Assembly: GCF_000058485.1 (NCBI RefSeq)
Contig: NC_008278.1
Span: 1,172,962-1,236,961, forward strand
From: Frankia alni ACN14a
GTDB lineage: Bacteria > Actinomycetota > Actinomycetes > Frankiales > Frankiaceae
Direction: 5' to 3'
DNA length: 64,000 nucleotides
Made by a program: the position numbers and the translations under genes. Shown here one piece after another: positions 39,684-47,626 of the stretch. Numbering within the stretch: position 1 is the first letter of the stretch; each line of letters starts with the position of its first letter. The notes below the pieces were generated by a model that did no database searches, was not told the DNA's origin, and saw nothing but the letters and a program-made list of their open reading frames with translations.

Positions 39684-39723
39684 CGCGAGGGGCCCCGGGA
39701 CACGTGTCCCGGGGCCCCTCGCG
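39684..39723. terminator. 40-bp perfect palindrome, bidirectional terminator
   Basis: Bases 39684-39703 are perfectly complementary to 39704-39723. It lies between the plus-strand binding-protein gene and the minus-strand conservon, both of which end here, so it probably terminates both. TTGTCT follows on the plus strand. Confidence 0.85.
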
Positions 39724-39807
39724 TTGTCTGGTGGGTCCGGACTGCGGCAGCTCAGGTTCGCGGCAGTGCAGGTGTGCAGGTGTGCAGCGGTGCAGGGTTG
39801 CAGCGGG

Positions 39808-40405
39808 TCAGGCGCGAGCGGCCGCCCGCGACATCGTGTGCTCGACCACGGCGATCAGCGCGCTCTTGGTCGAGTCCCGGTTGCGGGCGTCGCAGGTGAT
39901 GATCGGCACGGTCGGGCTGATCTGCAGTGCCTCGCGGACATCCTCGATGGAGTGCCGCAGGATGCCGTCGAAGCAGTTGACGCCGATGACGAACGGCAGC
40001 TGACGCTTGTTCGAAGTAGTCGACGGCGGCGAAGCAGTCGGCCAGCCGGCGGGTGTCGGCCAGGACGATCGCGCCGATGGCGCCCCGGACGATGTCGTCC
40101 CACATGAACCAGAAGCGGTACTGCCCGGGCGTCCCGAACAGGTACAGGATCAGGTCCTCGTCGAGGGAGACGCGGCCGAAGTCCATCGCGACCGTGGTCG
40201 TGGTCTTGTCGGACAGGTGGGTGAGGTCGTCGACGTGGGCTCCCGCCTCGGTCATGACGGCCTCGGTACGCAGCGGGACGATTTCGGACACCGAGCCCAC
40301 AAAGGTGGTCTTCCCGGCGCCGAATCCTCCCGCCACCACGATCTTCACCGAAGTCGTGGCGACGGAGGAGTTGACCCGTCTGTTGTCAGAGCTTTCGAAG
40401 GCCAC
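39808..40405 (-). pseudogene. Conservon GTPase (CvnD-like) with a frameshift
   Basis: Read from GTG 40405, the gene has the P-loop VVAGGFGAGKTTFVGSV, the switch/DxxG-like FGTPGQYRFWFMWDD and IVLADTRRLADCFAAVDYFE, all typical of small GTPases of conservon operons. After YFE the frame goes wrong (QASAAVRHRR). The next frame at once resumes the expected sequence KRQLPFVIGVNCFDGILRHS and IITCDARNRDSTKSALIAVV, ending at TGA 39808-39810. One extra C, or loss of two bases, at about 40005-40015 explains it. The intact product would be about 198 residues. It overlaps the DUF742 gene by 20 bases. Sequencing error, true mutation or programmed frameshift cannot be told apart here. Confidence 0.85.
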
Positions 40406-40745
40406 TGAGAACCCTTTCGAGCAACGCGAGATCCGGTGCCTCGTCGCGGTCAGGCTGCTGGTGGACGCGGACGAAGCCTTCGTCCGCCATGTCGCCGACC
40501 AGCACACGGGCGACTCCCAGAGGCACCCGGAGCCCGGCGGCGATCTCCGCGATGGATCGCACCTGCCGGCACATGGCGGCGATGGTCTGTTGCTCGAGGT
40601 TGAGGCCGATGGCCCGTTCCTCGCCGAGCGGCGTCGTGAAGACGAGCGCCTCGATGGCGAGCTCGTAGCGTGACCGAGTACGCCCGCCGGTCATCGCGTA
40701 GGGACGGACGACCGGACCGGGCGCGTTCTCGGGATCGATACTCAC
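40386..40745 (-). CDS. DUF742 protein (conservon CvnC-like)
   Basis: This 119-residue product starts at GTG 40745 (MSIDPENAPGPVVRPYAMTG), with GGGAG upstream. DUF742 hallmarks are VRPYAMTGGRTRSRYELAIE, GLNLEQQTIAAMCRQVRSIA and the winged-helix-like LRVPLGVARVLVGDMADEGF. In conservons this protein acts with the roadblock protein and the GTPase as a membrane-linked signalling module near a histidine-kinase-like protein. It overlaps the GTPase gene by 20 bases and follows the roadblock gene by 25. Confidence 0.93.
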   Translation of the reverse strand: MSIDPENAPGPVVRPYAMTGGRTRSRYELAIEALVFTTPLGEERAIGLNLEQQTIAAMCRQVRSIAEIAAGLRVPLGVARVLVGDMADEGFVRVHQQPDRDEAPDLALLERVLSGLRKL

Positions 40746-40770
40746 CCTGACTCCCTGTGCTGCCGCTCGT

Positions 40771-41193
40771 TCACCGCGGAAGCGTTCCCTGCAGCTCGGC
40801 CCGCAGCGCCGGGGTGAGAACATCCTTCGCCCGGCTGACCAGCAGTGCCATCTCGTAGCCGACCAGGCCGATGTCGCACGACGGCGCCGCCAGCACCGCC
40901 ATGCTCGCCCCGTCGCTGATCGACATGATGAACAGGAAGCCGTGTTCCATCTCGACGACGCTCTGCGTCACGGCGCCCGCCTCGAACACGCGTGCCGCCC
41001 CCTGGGTCAGGCTCACCAGCCCGGAGGCCACCGCGGCGAGCTGGTCGGCCCGGTCGCGGGGAAAGCCGTCGGAGACGGCCAGCAGCAGCCCGTCCGCGGA
41101 CACCACCACGGTGTGGGCGACACCCGGGACTCGATCGACAAAATTGTTGATCAACCAGTTGAGGTTCTGAGCCTCAGAACTCACGGGTGTCAC
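40771..41193 (-). CDS. Roadblock/LC7 domain protein (conservon CvnB-like)
   Basis: This 140-residue protein has the roadblock/LC7 fold: LNWLINNFVDRVPGVAHTVV, VSADGLLLAVSDGFPRDRAD, LAAVASGLVSLTQGAA and GFLFIMSISDGASMAVLAAP. In conservons it is thought to bind the GTPase, as MglB does for MglA. The GTG at 41193 overlaps the stop of the upstream kinase gene by 4 bases (GTGA), so the two are probably translationally coupled. Confidence 0.93.
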   Translation of the reverse strand: MTPVSSEAQNLNWLINNFVDRVPGVAHTVVVSADGLLLAVSDGFPRDRADQLAAVASGLVSLTQGAARVFEAGAVTQSVVEMEHGFLFIMSISDGASMAVLAAPSCDIGLVGYEMALLVSRAKDVLTPALRAELQGTLPR

Positions 41194-44100
41194 CGTTCCT
41201 CCTGCGCGTCACGTCGGGGATTCCTCGTGGTGTCGACTCCGACATCACGTCCCTGCCGCACGCCCTGGTAGAAGCTGGCAAGCCGGCCACCGACGGCCTC
41301 GGGAGACCTGGTCGAGGTTTCGGCGGGACGCCGGCTTGGCGCGGGTTCGGCGCTGCCGGGCACGAGATGGGTCATGGGAACTCGCACCGGCAGGCCCGAT
41401 CGCGTCACGCCACCGCTGCTCGGCTGGCGCAACGACTCGGCTGCCTGCCAGCCGGCGTCCCCGGGAGAGCTCCAGCCTCCCCGGTCCGGCGGCTGTGCCG
41501 TTTGGTGCTGTGGTGCCGTCTGGTGCTGTGGTGCCGTCTGAAGCGGTGGTGCAGCCTGAAGCGGTGGCACGGACTGGTTCGGTGCCGGTGGCTGGTGGGA
41601 CTGCGCCGCCGTGGGCTGTGGCCTGGTGCCCGGTTGCCCGGCCCCCGGCCGCACCGGGCCGCCGGGGGCCGGGGACTGGTGCGGCGCGGCGAAGGCGGCC
41701 ACCGGCGCCGGCGCGGCCGGCTCGGCCGCCGCCGGGCGGGCGGGTGTGGCGGGCTCGGCCGCCGGACGGGCCGGACCGCGCTGCCCGAAGGCCCCGCCGA
41801 TGCCGGGACGCCCGACCGGCCGGGCCGGGACCGCGGCCGCCGGCTCGCCGGCCGCACGCGCGGCAGCCGCGGAGGCCTGGCGCTGGGCCGATGCCGCGTC
41901 GCCCGGTGTCCGGCGCTGGAACCACGCGGACACCGAGTCGAAGATCGGCGAGGTCTCGACGTCGTCGGTCTCCGACTCGGCCGTGGCCTGCTCGCCGGTG
42001 ATCTCGGCGGGCGCCGGCTCCGCGACCCGACCGGGAACGGTCGGTGTCTGCGGTCCGGCCTGCGGGAGGGTCCGTGCCTGCGGCTGAGGCCCCGCCTGCG
42101 ACTGGGGACCGGTCCGTGACTGGGGACCGGTCGGCGCCTGCGGGCGGATCGGCGGCCGCAGGCCGGCCGGTGACGGCGGGCCGGCCGGTGACGGCGATCC
42201 GGTGGCGGGCTCGGGGCGTGGCCGCGCCTGTGGTTCGGGCCGGTCGTCCGCGCGGGCGAACACGTCGCCCGGCCGCGGGGCGACCGGCTCGACCGGATGC
42301 CTGGGTGCCTCGTGGTCGGCGCGGTCCCGGAGGTTCGGGCGCTCCCGCACGGGCAGCTTCGGCGTCGCCTCGGGCTGCTCGCCCGTGGCGGGCTCGGCGT
42401 CCGTGGGCCGGGGGCGGGTCGGCCAACGGTTGTCCCCGAACGACACGGGGCTCGTGACGTCCGGTGCGGGCTGCTCGCGGCGGGCGGCCGGCCCGCGCCG
42501 GTCGATGGCCTCGGTGTCGGGGGTGACCCCGCCGGGTGACGCGCCGCGGGGAGCGGTGCCGCCGGCGGCACCGCCGGGTGGCGTGCCCGTGCGGCCCCGT
42601 GGCCCGCTGTCGTGGCCGGGCCGGACGTCGAGGTCGATCTCCTGGCTGTCGAAGTCCCGCGGGCCGCGGTCGTCGTCGGCGGGGCCGTCGGGCGCCCGGT
42701 CCTGCGGGCCGGTGCTCGGGAACTGCGCGGCCCGTCGTGCGGTGCCCCCGTCGCCCTCACGTGGCGCGGTCGACGGGGTGGACGCCGTGCCGCCGGTCTC
42801 GCTGTCCCGGTCGTTGCGGCCGTCCAGGCCGGGGGAGAACTCCTCCAGACCGAAGTCGCGCCGGTCCGCGGTGGGCATCGGGCCGGTCCGGTCGGAGCCG
42901 AGCTGCGCGGCCAGCGGGCCGGTCAGCGGAAACGGACCGGTGTTGGGGAAGCGCCGCGGACCACTGGAGTCGTCGAAGATGTTCTCCCGCGTCGCGGGCT
43001 CCGACTCGGGCCGGTGCCCGTTGCTCACCCCGTTGCTCGCGCCGGTACCCGCCGGGGTCGGGGCCCCGTTCGCGCGGTCGGGCGCCACGCCGTTACTCGG
43101 CCGCTCGGTGCGTTCCGCGGGCCGTCCGCCGCCGATCGCCGGGGCGGTCGCGGGCCGGTTCAGGGCCGGGGGACGGCCGGGCAGGGCGCCGGCGGCGCTG
43201 TCGCCGGTGACCAGCTTCGCGGGCAGCCGGACGACGGCGGTGATACCGCCCGACGCCGACTCCCGCAGCTGGACGCGGATGCCGTGCCGGCCGGCCAGCC
43301 GGCCGACGGCGAACAGTCCCATCGTGCGCGACACCGACACGTCAACGACCGGGGGATTGGCCAGCCGCTCGTTGACCCGCTCGAGCTCCTTGGCCGGCAT
43401 GCCGATGCCCTGGTCCTCGATCTCGATCATCGCGCCGGCGCCGGGGCCGAGGGAATGGCTGGTCACGAGCACCTCGGTGACCGGCGGCGAGTACGAGGTG
43501 GCGTTCTCCAGCAGCTCGGCGACGAGGTGGACGACGTCGCTGACACCGTTGCCGGCGATGGACACCGGCGCGGCCGAGGTCTGCTTCACCCGGGTGTACT
43601 GCTCCACCTCGGAGATGGCGGCCAGGACCACCTCGTTGAGCGGCACGGGGTGCGTCCAGCGGCGGGCGGTGTCCGTGCCGGCGAGGACCAGCAGGCTCTC
43701 GTTGTTCCGCCGCATTCGGGTGGCGAGGTGGTCCAGCTTGAAGAGGTTGGAGAGCTGGTCGGGGTCCTGCTCGCGGTTCTCCAGGTCGTCGATCAGGCGG
43801 AGCTGGCGCTCGACCAGCCCCTGGCTGCGGCGGGAGAGGTTCACGAACATCGCGTTGACGTTGTTTCGCAGCGACGCCTGCTCGGAGGCCAGCCGGATCG
43901 CCTCACGGTGGACCTCGTCGAAGGCCCGGGCAACTTCACCGACCTCCTCGTCGGTGTTGATACCGACCGGTTCGATCGAGTCGTCGATGTCCTGGTCGGT
44001 GGAGTCACGCAGGCGGCGGACGGCCTCCGGCAGCCGGCGGTCGGCGATGTCGAGCGCCGCGGTCCGCAGCGCAAGCAGCGGCCGGACCAGCGACCGCGCC

Positions 44101-45266
44101 ACGACGAGCGCGGACAGCAGGGCGGCGGCGAGGATGAGCACGATGAGCAGACCGGACAGCAGGGCCCGGTGCTGGATGTTGCCGCGCAGGGTGTCGACCC
44201 GGTCGTCCACGAGACCCAGGAGTTTGTCCGTGGCGTCGGTGCTGGTGTCGATGGTCTCCTGGGTCGCCCGGTTCCACTTCTCCGACTCGACGACGGTCAG
44301 GGGCTGGCCGATGGGCGCGTCCAGGACCTCCTCGACGTAATTCTGGGTGTTGCGGATGTCGCCATTGTTTTCGGTGTCGATTGTCGGGTTGTAGATGGCC
44401 TGCTGGGCTGGCCCGGCGACGTTTTCGAGGTCGTCGCGTTCCCGTGACCGCTGCGTCTCGGCCGACAGGAACTCGCGATAGTCACCTTCGGTGAAGACCT
44501 GGTTGCTGCCGCGTGGAAGCAGGCCGTAGACGAGGGCCTGCTGCTGCGCGAGGAGTTCCGTCCCCGACATGAGGAAGTAGGCCGTATTGACGCCGTCGTC
44601 GAGCTGCTGGTCGTCATTTCCCTGCGGGATGAGCTGGACCAGGTTGATCAGCGAGTCGATGATCGGCTGAAAGGCCGTCTGGACGGCTTTCGGGTCGACA
44701 ACTCTTTGGATCGTCTGCCGCTTCGCGGGCAGCGAGTCCATCCGGGTCTGGACGTCGTCGAGGGCCCGCCGGACCTCGCCGCCGAAGGAACCGCGCCGTC
44801 CGTTGGCCACCGCCTTGTAGGCCTGGTAGGCATCGTTCACCGCCGCCTGGCGGGGCGGGACGGCGGCGTCGTCGCGGGAACCGACCGGGCCGCTCGCCAC
44901 GAAGCCGGTGCTGTACGTCCGTTCCGTCTGCAGGGCATGGGCGAGCGTCGACGCGGACCGGCCGATCTCGGTGAGATCCGAGATCCGGTTGACGTCACGG
45001 GTGCTGGTCAACACCGTGCTGGCCTCGATGGAGGAGTAGACCAGGATCGCGATGACCGGCACGGCCAGAATCGCGATCAGCTTGGTGCGGACCCGCCAGT
45101 TGGTGGGGTTGCTGGCGGCGCGACGAAGGCGCACCAGACCGGACCCCGCGGGGTCCGGTGGCGCCGCTGGGCGATCGTCGCGCTGCCCGCCGTCTTCGGT
45201 GTCCACGGGCAAACCCGGCGCCGAGGTCGGCTCCGGATCTGCGGCGATGCCCGTGCTGCTGGCCAT
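41190..45266 (-). CDS. Nitrate-sensor-type histidine kinase / ATPase (conservon CvnA-like)
   Basis: The product is about 1358 residues. TM1 lies near 61-83 (LIAILAVPVIAILVYSSIEA), then a helical extracytoplasmic sensor, TM2 near 366-390 (LLSGLLIVLILAAALLSALV) and a HAMP segment. The HATPase_c domain spans about 550-690: N-box ELLENATSYSPP, G1 IEDQGIGMP and GLFAVGRLAGRHGIRVQLRE. No clear phospho-acceptor His block is seen, as usual for conservon CvnA. Residues 690-1358 are a Pro/Ala/Arg-rich disordered tail, about half the protein. The ATG at 45266 is tentative; another in frame lies at 45371 and neither has a good ribosome binding site. It heads the minus-strand conservon operon. Confidence 0.9.
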   Translation of the reverse strand: MASSTGIAADPEPTSAPGLPVDTEDGGQRDDRPAAPPDPAGSGLVRLRRAASNPTNWRVRTKLIAILAVPVIAILVYSSIEASTVLTSTRDVNRISDLTEIGRSASTLAHALQTERTYSTGFVASGPVGSRDDAAVPPRQAAVNDAYQAYKAVANGRRGSFGGEVRRALDDVQTRMDSLPAKRQTIQRVVDPKAVQTAFQPIIDSLINLVQLIPQGNDDQQLDDGVNTAYFLMSGTELLAQQQALVYGLLPRGSNQVFTEGDYREFLSAETQRSRERDDLENVAGPAQQAIYNPTIDTENNGDIRNTQNYVEEVLDAPIGQPLTVVESEKWNRATQETIDTSTDATDKLLGLVDDRVDTLRGNIQHRALLSGLLIVLILAAALLSALVVARSLVRPLLALRTAALDIADRRLPEAVRRLRDSTDQDIDDSIEPVGINTDEEVGEVARAFDEVHREAIRLASEQASLRNNVNAMFVNLSRRSQGLVERQLRLIDDLENREQDPDQLSNLFKLDHLATRMRRNNESLLVLAGTDTARRWTHPVPLNEVVLAAISEVEQYTRVKQTSAAPVSIAGNGVSDVVHLVAELLENATSYSPPVTEVLVTSHSLGPGAGAMIEIEDQGIGMPAKELERVNERLANPPVVDVSVSRTMGLFAVGRLAGRHGIRVQLRESASGGITAVVRLPAKLVTGDSAAGALPGRPPALNRPATAPAIGGGRPAERTERPSNGVAPDRANGAPTPAGTGASNGVSNGHRPESEPATRENIFDDSSGPRRFPNTGPFPLTGPLAAQLGSDRTGPMPTADRRDFGLEEFSPGLDGRNDRDSETGGTASTPSTAPREGDGGTARRAAQFPSTGPQDRAPDGPADDDRGPRDFDSQEIDLDVRPGHDSGPRGRTGTPPGGAAGGTAPRGASPGGVTPDTEAIDRRGPAARREQPAPDVTSPVSFGDNRWPTRPRPTDAEPATGEQPEATPKLPVRERPNLRDRADHEAPRHPVEPVAPRPGDVFARADDRPEPQARPRPEPATGSPSPAGPPSPAGLRPPIRPQAPTGPQSRTGPQSQAGPQPQARTLPQAGPQTPTVPGRVAEPAPAEITGEQATAESETDDVETSPIFDSVSAWFQRRTPGDAASAQRQASAAAARAAGEPAAAVPARPVGRPGIGGAFGQRGPARPAAEPATPARPAAAEPAAPAPVAAFAAPHQSPAPGGPVRPGAGQPGTRPQPTAAQSHQPPAPNQSVPPLQAAPPLQTAPQHQTAPQHQTAQPPDRGGWSSPGDAGWQAAESLRQPSSGGVTRSGLPVRVPMTHLVPGSAEPAPSRRPAETSTRSPEAVGGRLASFYQGVRQGRDVGVDTTRNPRRDAQEER

Positions 45267-45698
45267 CGGTTGTCTGCGCACGTACCTTCGCAACCTCTCC
45301 GCCAGCCTCCCGGAACACGTCGTACCAGGATGGCTCGGTATCGGGCCCTGATGTCCCTTGCCAGGCACCATAGCGGTACGAAGTCGGCATCCGAAAGGCG
45401 CCTACCGTAAGCGCCTTGGTGGCCGCACGCCAGTTGTGGTCACGGCGCACGGAGTCACCGTCTGCGTAACCGTCGCGAAGCCCGACAACGTACGCCCATC
45501 GTGACGTAGCGGTTGTCCCGGTGAGTGGCACTGAAGGTGCAAAGCAGGCATCTGCGACATCCGCCGTTACGGGTCTTCGGGGGCGCCGCGATGCGCCGCC
45601 GGTTCCCGTGAACGGGCGCCGATGGGCGGCGGCCGGGCCCGGAAGGTCGCCCGAGTAGGCCTGGCCCACAGGTGCCGCAGGGTCCGTAGGCTTGCGGG
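45267..45698. promoter_or_regulatory. Divergent region between conservon and guaA
   Basis: About 430 bp without a gene, holding the promoters of the conservon and guaA. On the minus strand TTCGGA-N17-TATGGT (45395 down to 45367) is a possible conservon promoter. No strong hairpin was seen. Confidence 0.3.
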
Positions 45699-47387
45699 GT
45701 GAGCGAGTTGCAGCGCAGCGATGCTGGTCACGATGTGAGACCGGGGGCCGTGGGCCCGGCGGGGGGCGCCCCGACGGCGCCGGTGGCCAGGCCCGGCACG
45801 CCCGCGGGCGCCGGTGCGCCGGGGCATCCCGGCTACGACACGGTGTTGGTGATCGATTTCGGCGCGCAGTACGCCCAACTGATCGCCCGACGGGTCCGGG
45901 AATGCCATGTGTACTCGGAGATCGTGCCGTGGGACATGCCCGTGGACGAGATCCTCGCCCGCAGACCGTCCGCACTGATCCTTTCCGGTGGGCCGAAGTC
46001 GGTGTACTCGCCGGGAGCGCCTCGGGTCGACCCTGCGTTGTTCGAGACCGGGCTGCCTATTCTCGGCATCTGCTACGGCCACCAGGTGATGGCCCAGGCG
46101 CTGGCCGGCTCGGTCGCCCGGACTGGAACGGCAGAGTACGGAGCGACTCGCCTGTCGGTGACCGGGCCGGGCGTCCTGTTCGACGGCCTGCCGGTCGCCC
46201 AGCAGGTGTGGATGTCGCACGGCGACTCCGTGACCGCGGCCCCGCCCGGCTTCCGGGTGACGGCGTCCACCCCGTCGACCCCCGTCGCCGCCTTCGAGGA
46301 TCCGACCCGCCGCCTCTACGGCGTCCAGTTCCATCCGGAGGTGGTGCACAGCGAGCGCGGGCTCGACGTGCTGCGGCACTTCCTGCTGGTGGGTGCGGGC
46401 TGCCGGCCGACCTGGACCATGGTGAACATCGTCGACGAGGCGGTGGCGGCGGTGCGCGCCCAGGTCGGCTCGGGCCGGCTGATCTGCGGGCTGTCCGGCG
46501 GGGTGGACTCCGCGGTCGCCGCGGCGCTCGTGCACCGTGCTGTCGGTGATGCCCTGACCTGCGTTTTCGTTGACCATGGCCTGCTGCGGGCGGGTGAGGC
46601 CGAGCAGGTCGAGCGGGACTTCGTCGCCTCCACCGGCGTCGATCTCGTCCACGTGAAGGCGGCCGACCGGTTCGCCGCGGCGCTGGCGGGCGTGACCGAC
46701 CCGGAGCACAAGCGGAAGATCATCGGACGGGAGTTCATCCGGGTCTTCGAGGAGTCGGCCCGCGAGCTGGAGGCCCGCGCCGAGGCCGAGGGTGCGACGA
46801 TCGAGCACCTCGTGCAGGGGACGCTGTACCCCGACGTGATCGAGTCCGGTTCCCCGACCGCGGCGAAGATCAAGTCGCACCACAACGTCGGCGGCCTGCC
46901 GGAGGACCTGCGGTTCGGCCTGGTCGAGCCGTTGCGCACCCTGTTCAAGGACGAGGTGCGCCGCCTCGGTGAGGAGCTCGGCCTGCCCGAGGAGATCGTC
47001 TGGCGCCAGCCGTTCCCCGGCCCTGGACTCGCCGTCCGCATCATCGGTGAGGTCACCCCCGAGCGGCTCGACGTGGTCCGGGCGGCCGACGAGGTGGTCC
47101 GCGACGAGATCCGCCGGGCCGGCCTGGACCGGGAGATCTGGCAGGTCTTCGCGGTGCTGCTCGCGGACGTGCGGTCGGTCGGCGTGCAGGGCGACGAGCG
47201 CACGTACGGGCACCCGGTGGTGCTGCGCGCGGTCACCAGCGAGGACGCGATGACCGCCGACTGGGCGCGGCTGCCCTACGGGCTGCTCGAACGGATCTCC
47301 AACCGGATCGTCAACGAGGTGGGACAGGTCAACCGGGTCGTCTACGACATCACCTCGAAGCCCCCGGGCACCATCGAGTGGGAGTAG
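45699..47387 (+). CDS. guaA: GMP synthase (glutamine-hydrolysing)
   Basis: GMP synthase aminates XMP to GMP using glutamine and ATP. The product is 562 residues. The class I glutaminase domain has [20 protein letters not shown], the nucleophile Cys125 in [12 protein letters not shown] and [13 protein letters not shown]. The ATP pyrophosphatase P-loop is [16 protein letters not shown]. The C-terminal dimer domain has [20 protein letters not shown] and the end [16 protein letters not shown] 45699 is used; the first 43 residues are an extra Pro/Ala/Gly-rich extension. It completes the guanine pathway started by guaB at 30 kb, though the genes are separated here. A terminator follows. Confidence 0.97.
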   Translation: MSELQRSDAGHDVRPGAVGPAGGAPTAPVARPGTPAGAGAPGHPGYDTVLVIDFGAQYAQLIARRVRECHVYSEIVPWDMPVDEILARRPSALILSGGPKSVYSPGAPRVDPALFETGLPILGICYGHQVMAQALAGSVARTGTAEYGATRLSVTGPGVLFDGLPVAQQVWMSHGDSVTAAPPGFRVTASTPSTPVAAFEDPTRRLYGVQFHPEVVHSERGLDVLRHFLLVGAGCRPTWTMVNIVDEAVAAVRAQVGSGRLICGLSGGVDSAVAAALVHRAVGDALTCVFVDHGLLRAGEAEQVERDFVASTGVDLVHVKAADRFAAALAGVTDPEHKRKIIGREFIRVFEESARELEARAEAEGATIEHLVQGTLYPDVIESGSPTAAKIKSHHNVGGLPEDLRFGLVEPLRTLFKDEVRRLGEELGLPEEIVWRQPFPGPGLAVRIIGEVTPERLDVVRAADEVVRDEIRRAGLDREIWQVFAVLLADVRSVGVQGDERTYGHPVVLRAVTSEDAMTADWARLPYGLLERISNRIVNEVGQVNRVVYDITSKPPGTIEWE

Positions 47388-47404
47388 GCCCGAACGCCCG
47401 TCGG

Positions 47405-47447
47405 CGGCAGGCGCCCGGCGGTCCTGACCGCCGCCGGGCGCCTGCCG
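47405..47447 (+). terminator. Terminator after guaA
   Basis: A 15-bp stem (47405-47419 with 47433-47447) with a small inner GGTC/GACC pairing follows the guaA stop by 17 bases and is followed by GTTTG. It separates guaA from the ilvA leader promoter. Confidence 0.75.
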
Positions 47448-47449
47448 GT

Positions 47450-47478
47450 TTGACGTCCGGGCAAGTCCGGAGCACGCT
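47450..47478 (+). promoter_or_regulatory. Candidate promoter of the ilvA leader
   Basis: TTGACG (47450-47455) and CACGCT (47473-47478) are 17 bp apart. The predicted start of transcription, about 6-7 bases on, coincides with the GTG of a ten-codon ORF at 47485, which would make that ORF leaderless. Confidence 0.5.
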
Positions 47479-47484
47479 GAACCT

Positions 47485-47514
47485 GTGACCGTGCACGAGA
47501 TGGCCATTACTTAG
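47485..47514 (+). CDS. Candidate leader peptide of ilvA
   Basis: The short ORF GTG-ACC-GTG-CAC-GAG-ATG-GCC-ATT-ACT-TAG encodes MTVHEMAIT. It contains Thr (2), Val and Ile, the substrate and end products of the threonine deaminase pathway, and its stop is the first base of the following hairpin. The position before a hairpin and a U-tract terminator is that of a ribosome-mediated attenuator. Very short leaderless ORFs of this kind are common in Actinobacteria. Translation is not shown; the composition is suggestive, not decisive. Confidence 0.45.
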   Translation: MTVHEMAIT

Positions 47515-47577
47515 GCGCGCACCCGAGCTCCGGGTCCGCGCGCCAGCCCTTCCGCCCTCTCGGCGGGGGGCTTTTTT
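47514..47577 (+). promoter_or_regulatory. Candidate transcription attenuator of ilvA
   Basis: Two hairpins stand in tandem. The first pairs 47514-47520 with 47538-47544 and 47521-47525 with 47531-47535. The second pairs 47545-47556 with 47562-47572 (one bulged T) and runs directly into T6 (47572-47577), a classical intrinsic terminator, the only one with a T-run of this length noticed here. It ends about 50 bases before the ilvA start, so it must control read-through into ilvA or end an upstream transcript. Confidence 0.7.
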
Positions 47578-47626
47578 GTTGCCGCGGTCACGGCGAGGTG
47601 GCCGCACAGCCGCCGGGAGAGGCATC

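Noticed and set aside
42202-44340. 712-codon plus-strand frame inside the conservon kinase
   Set aside because: Ser/Arg-rich shadow; the minus-strand gene has clear HATPase motifs.
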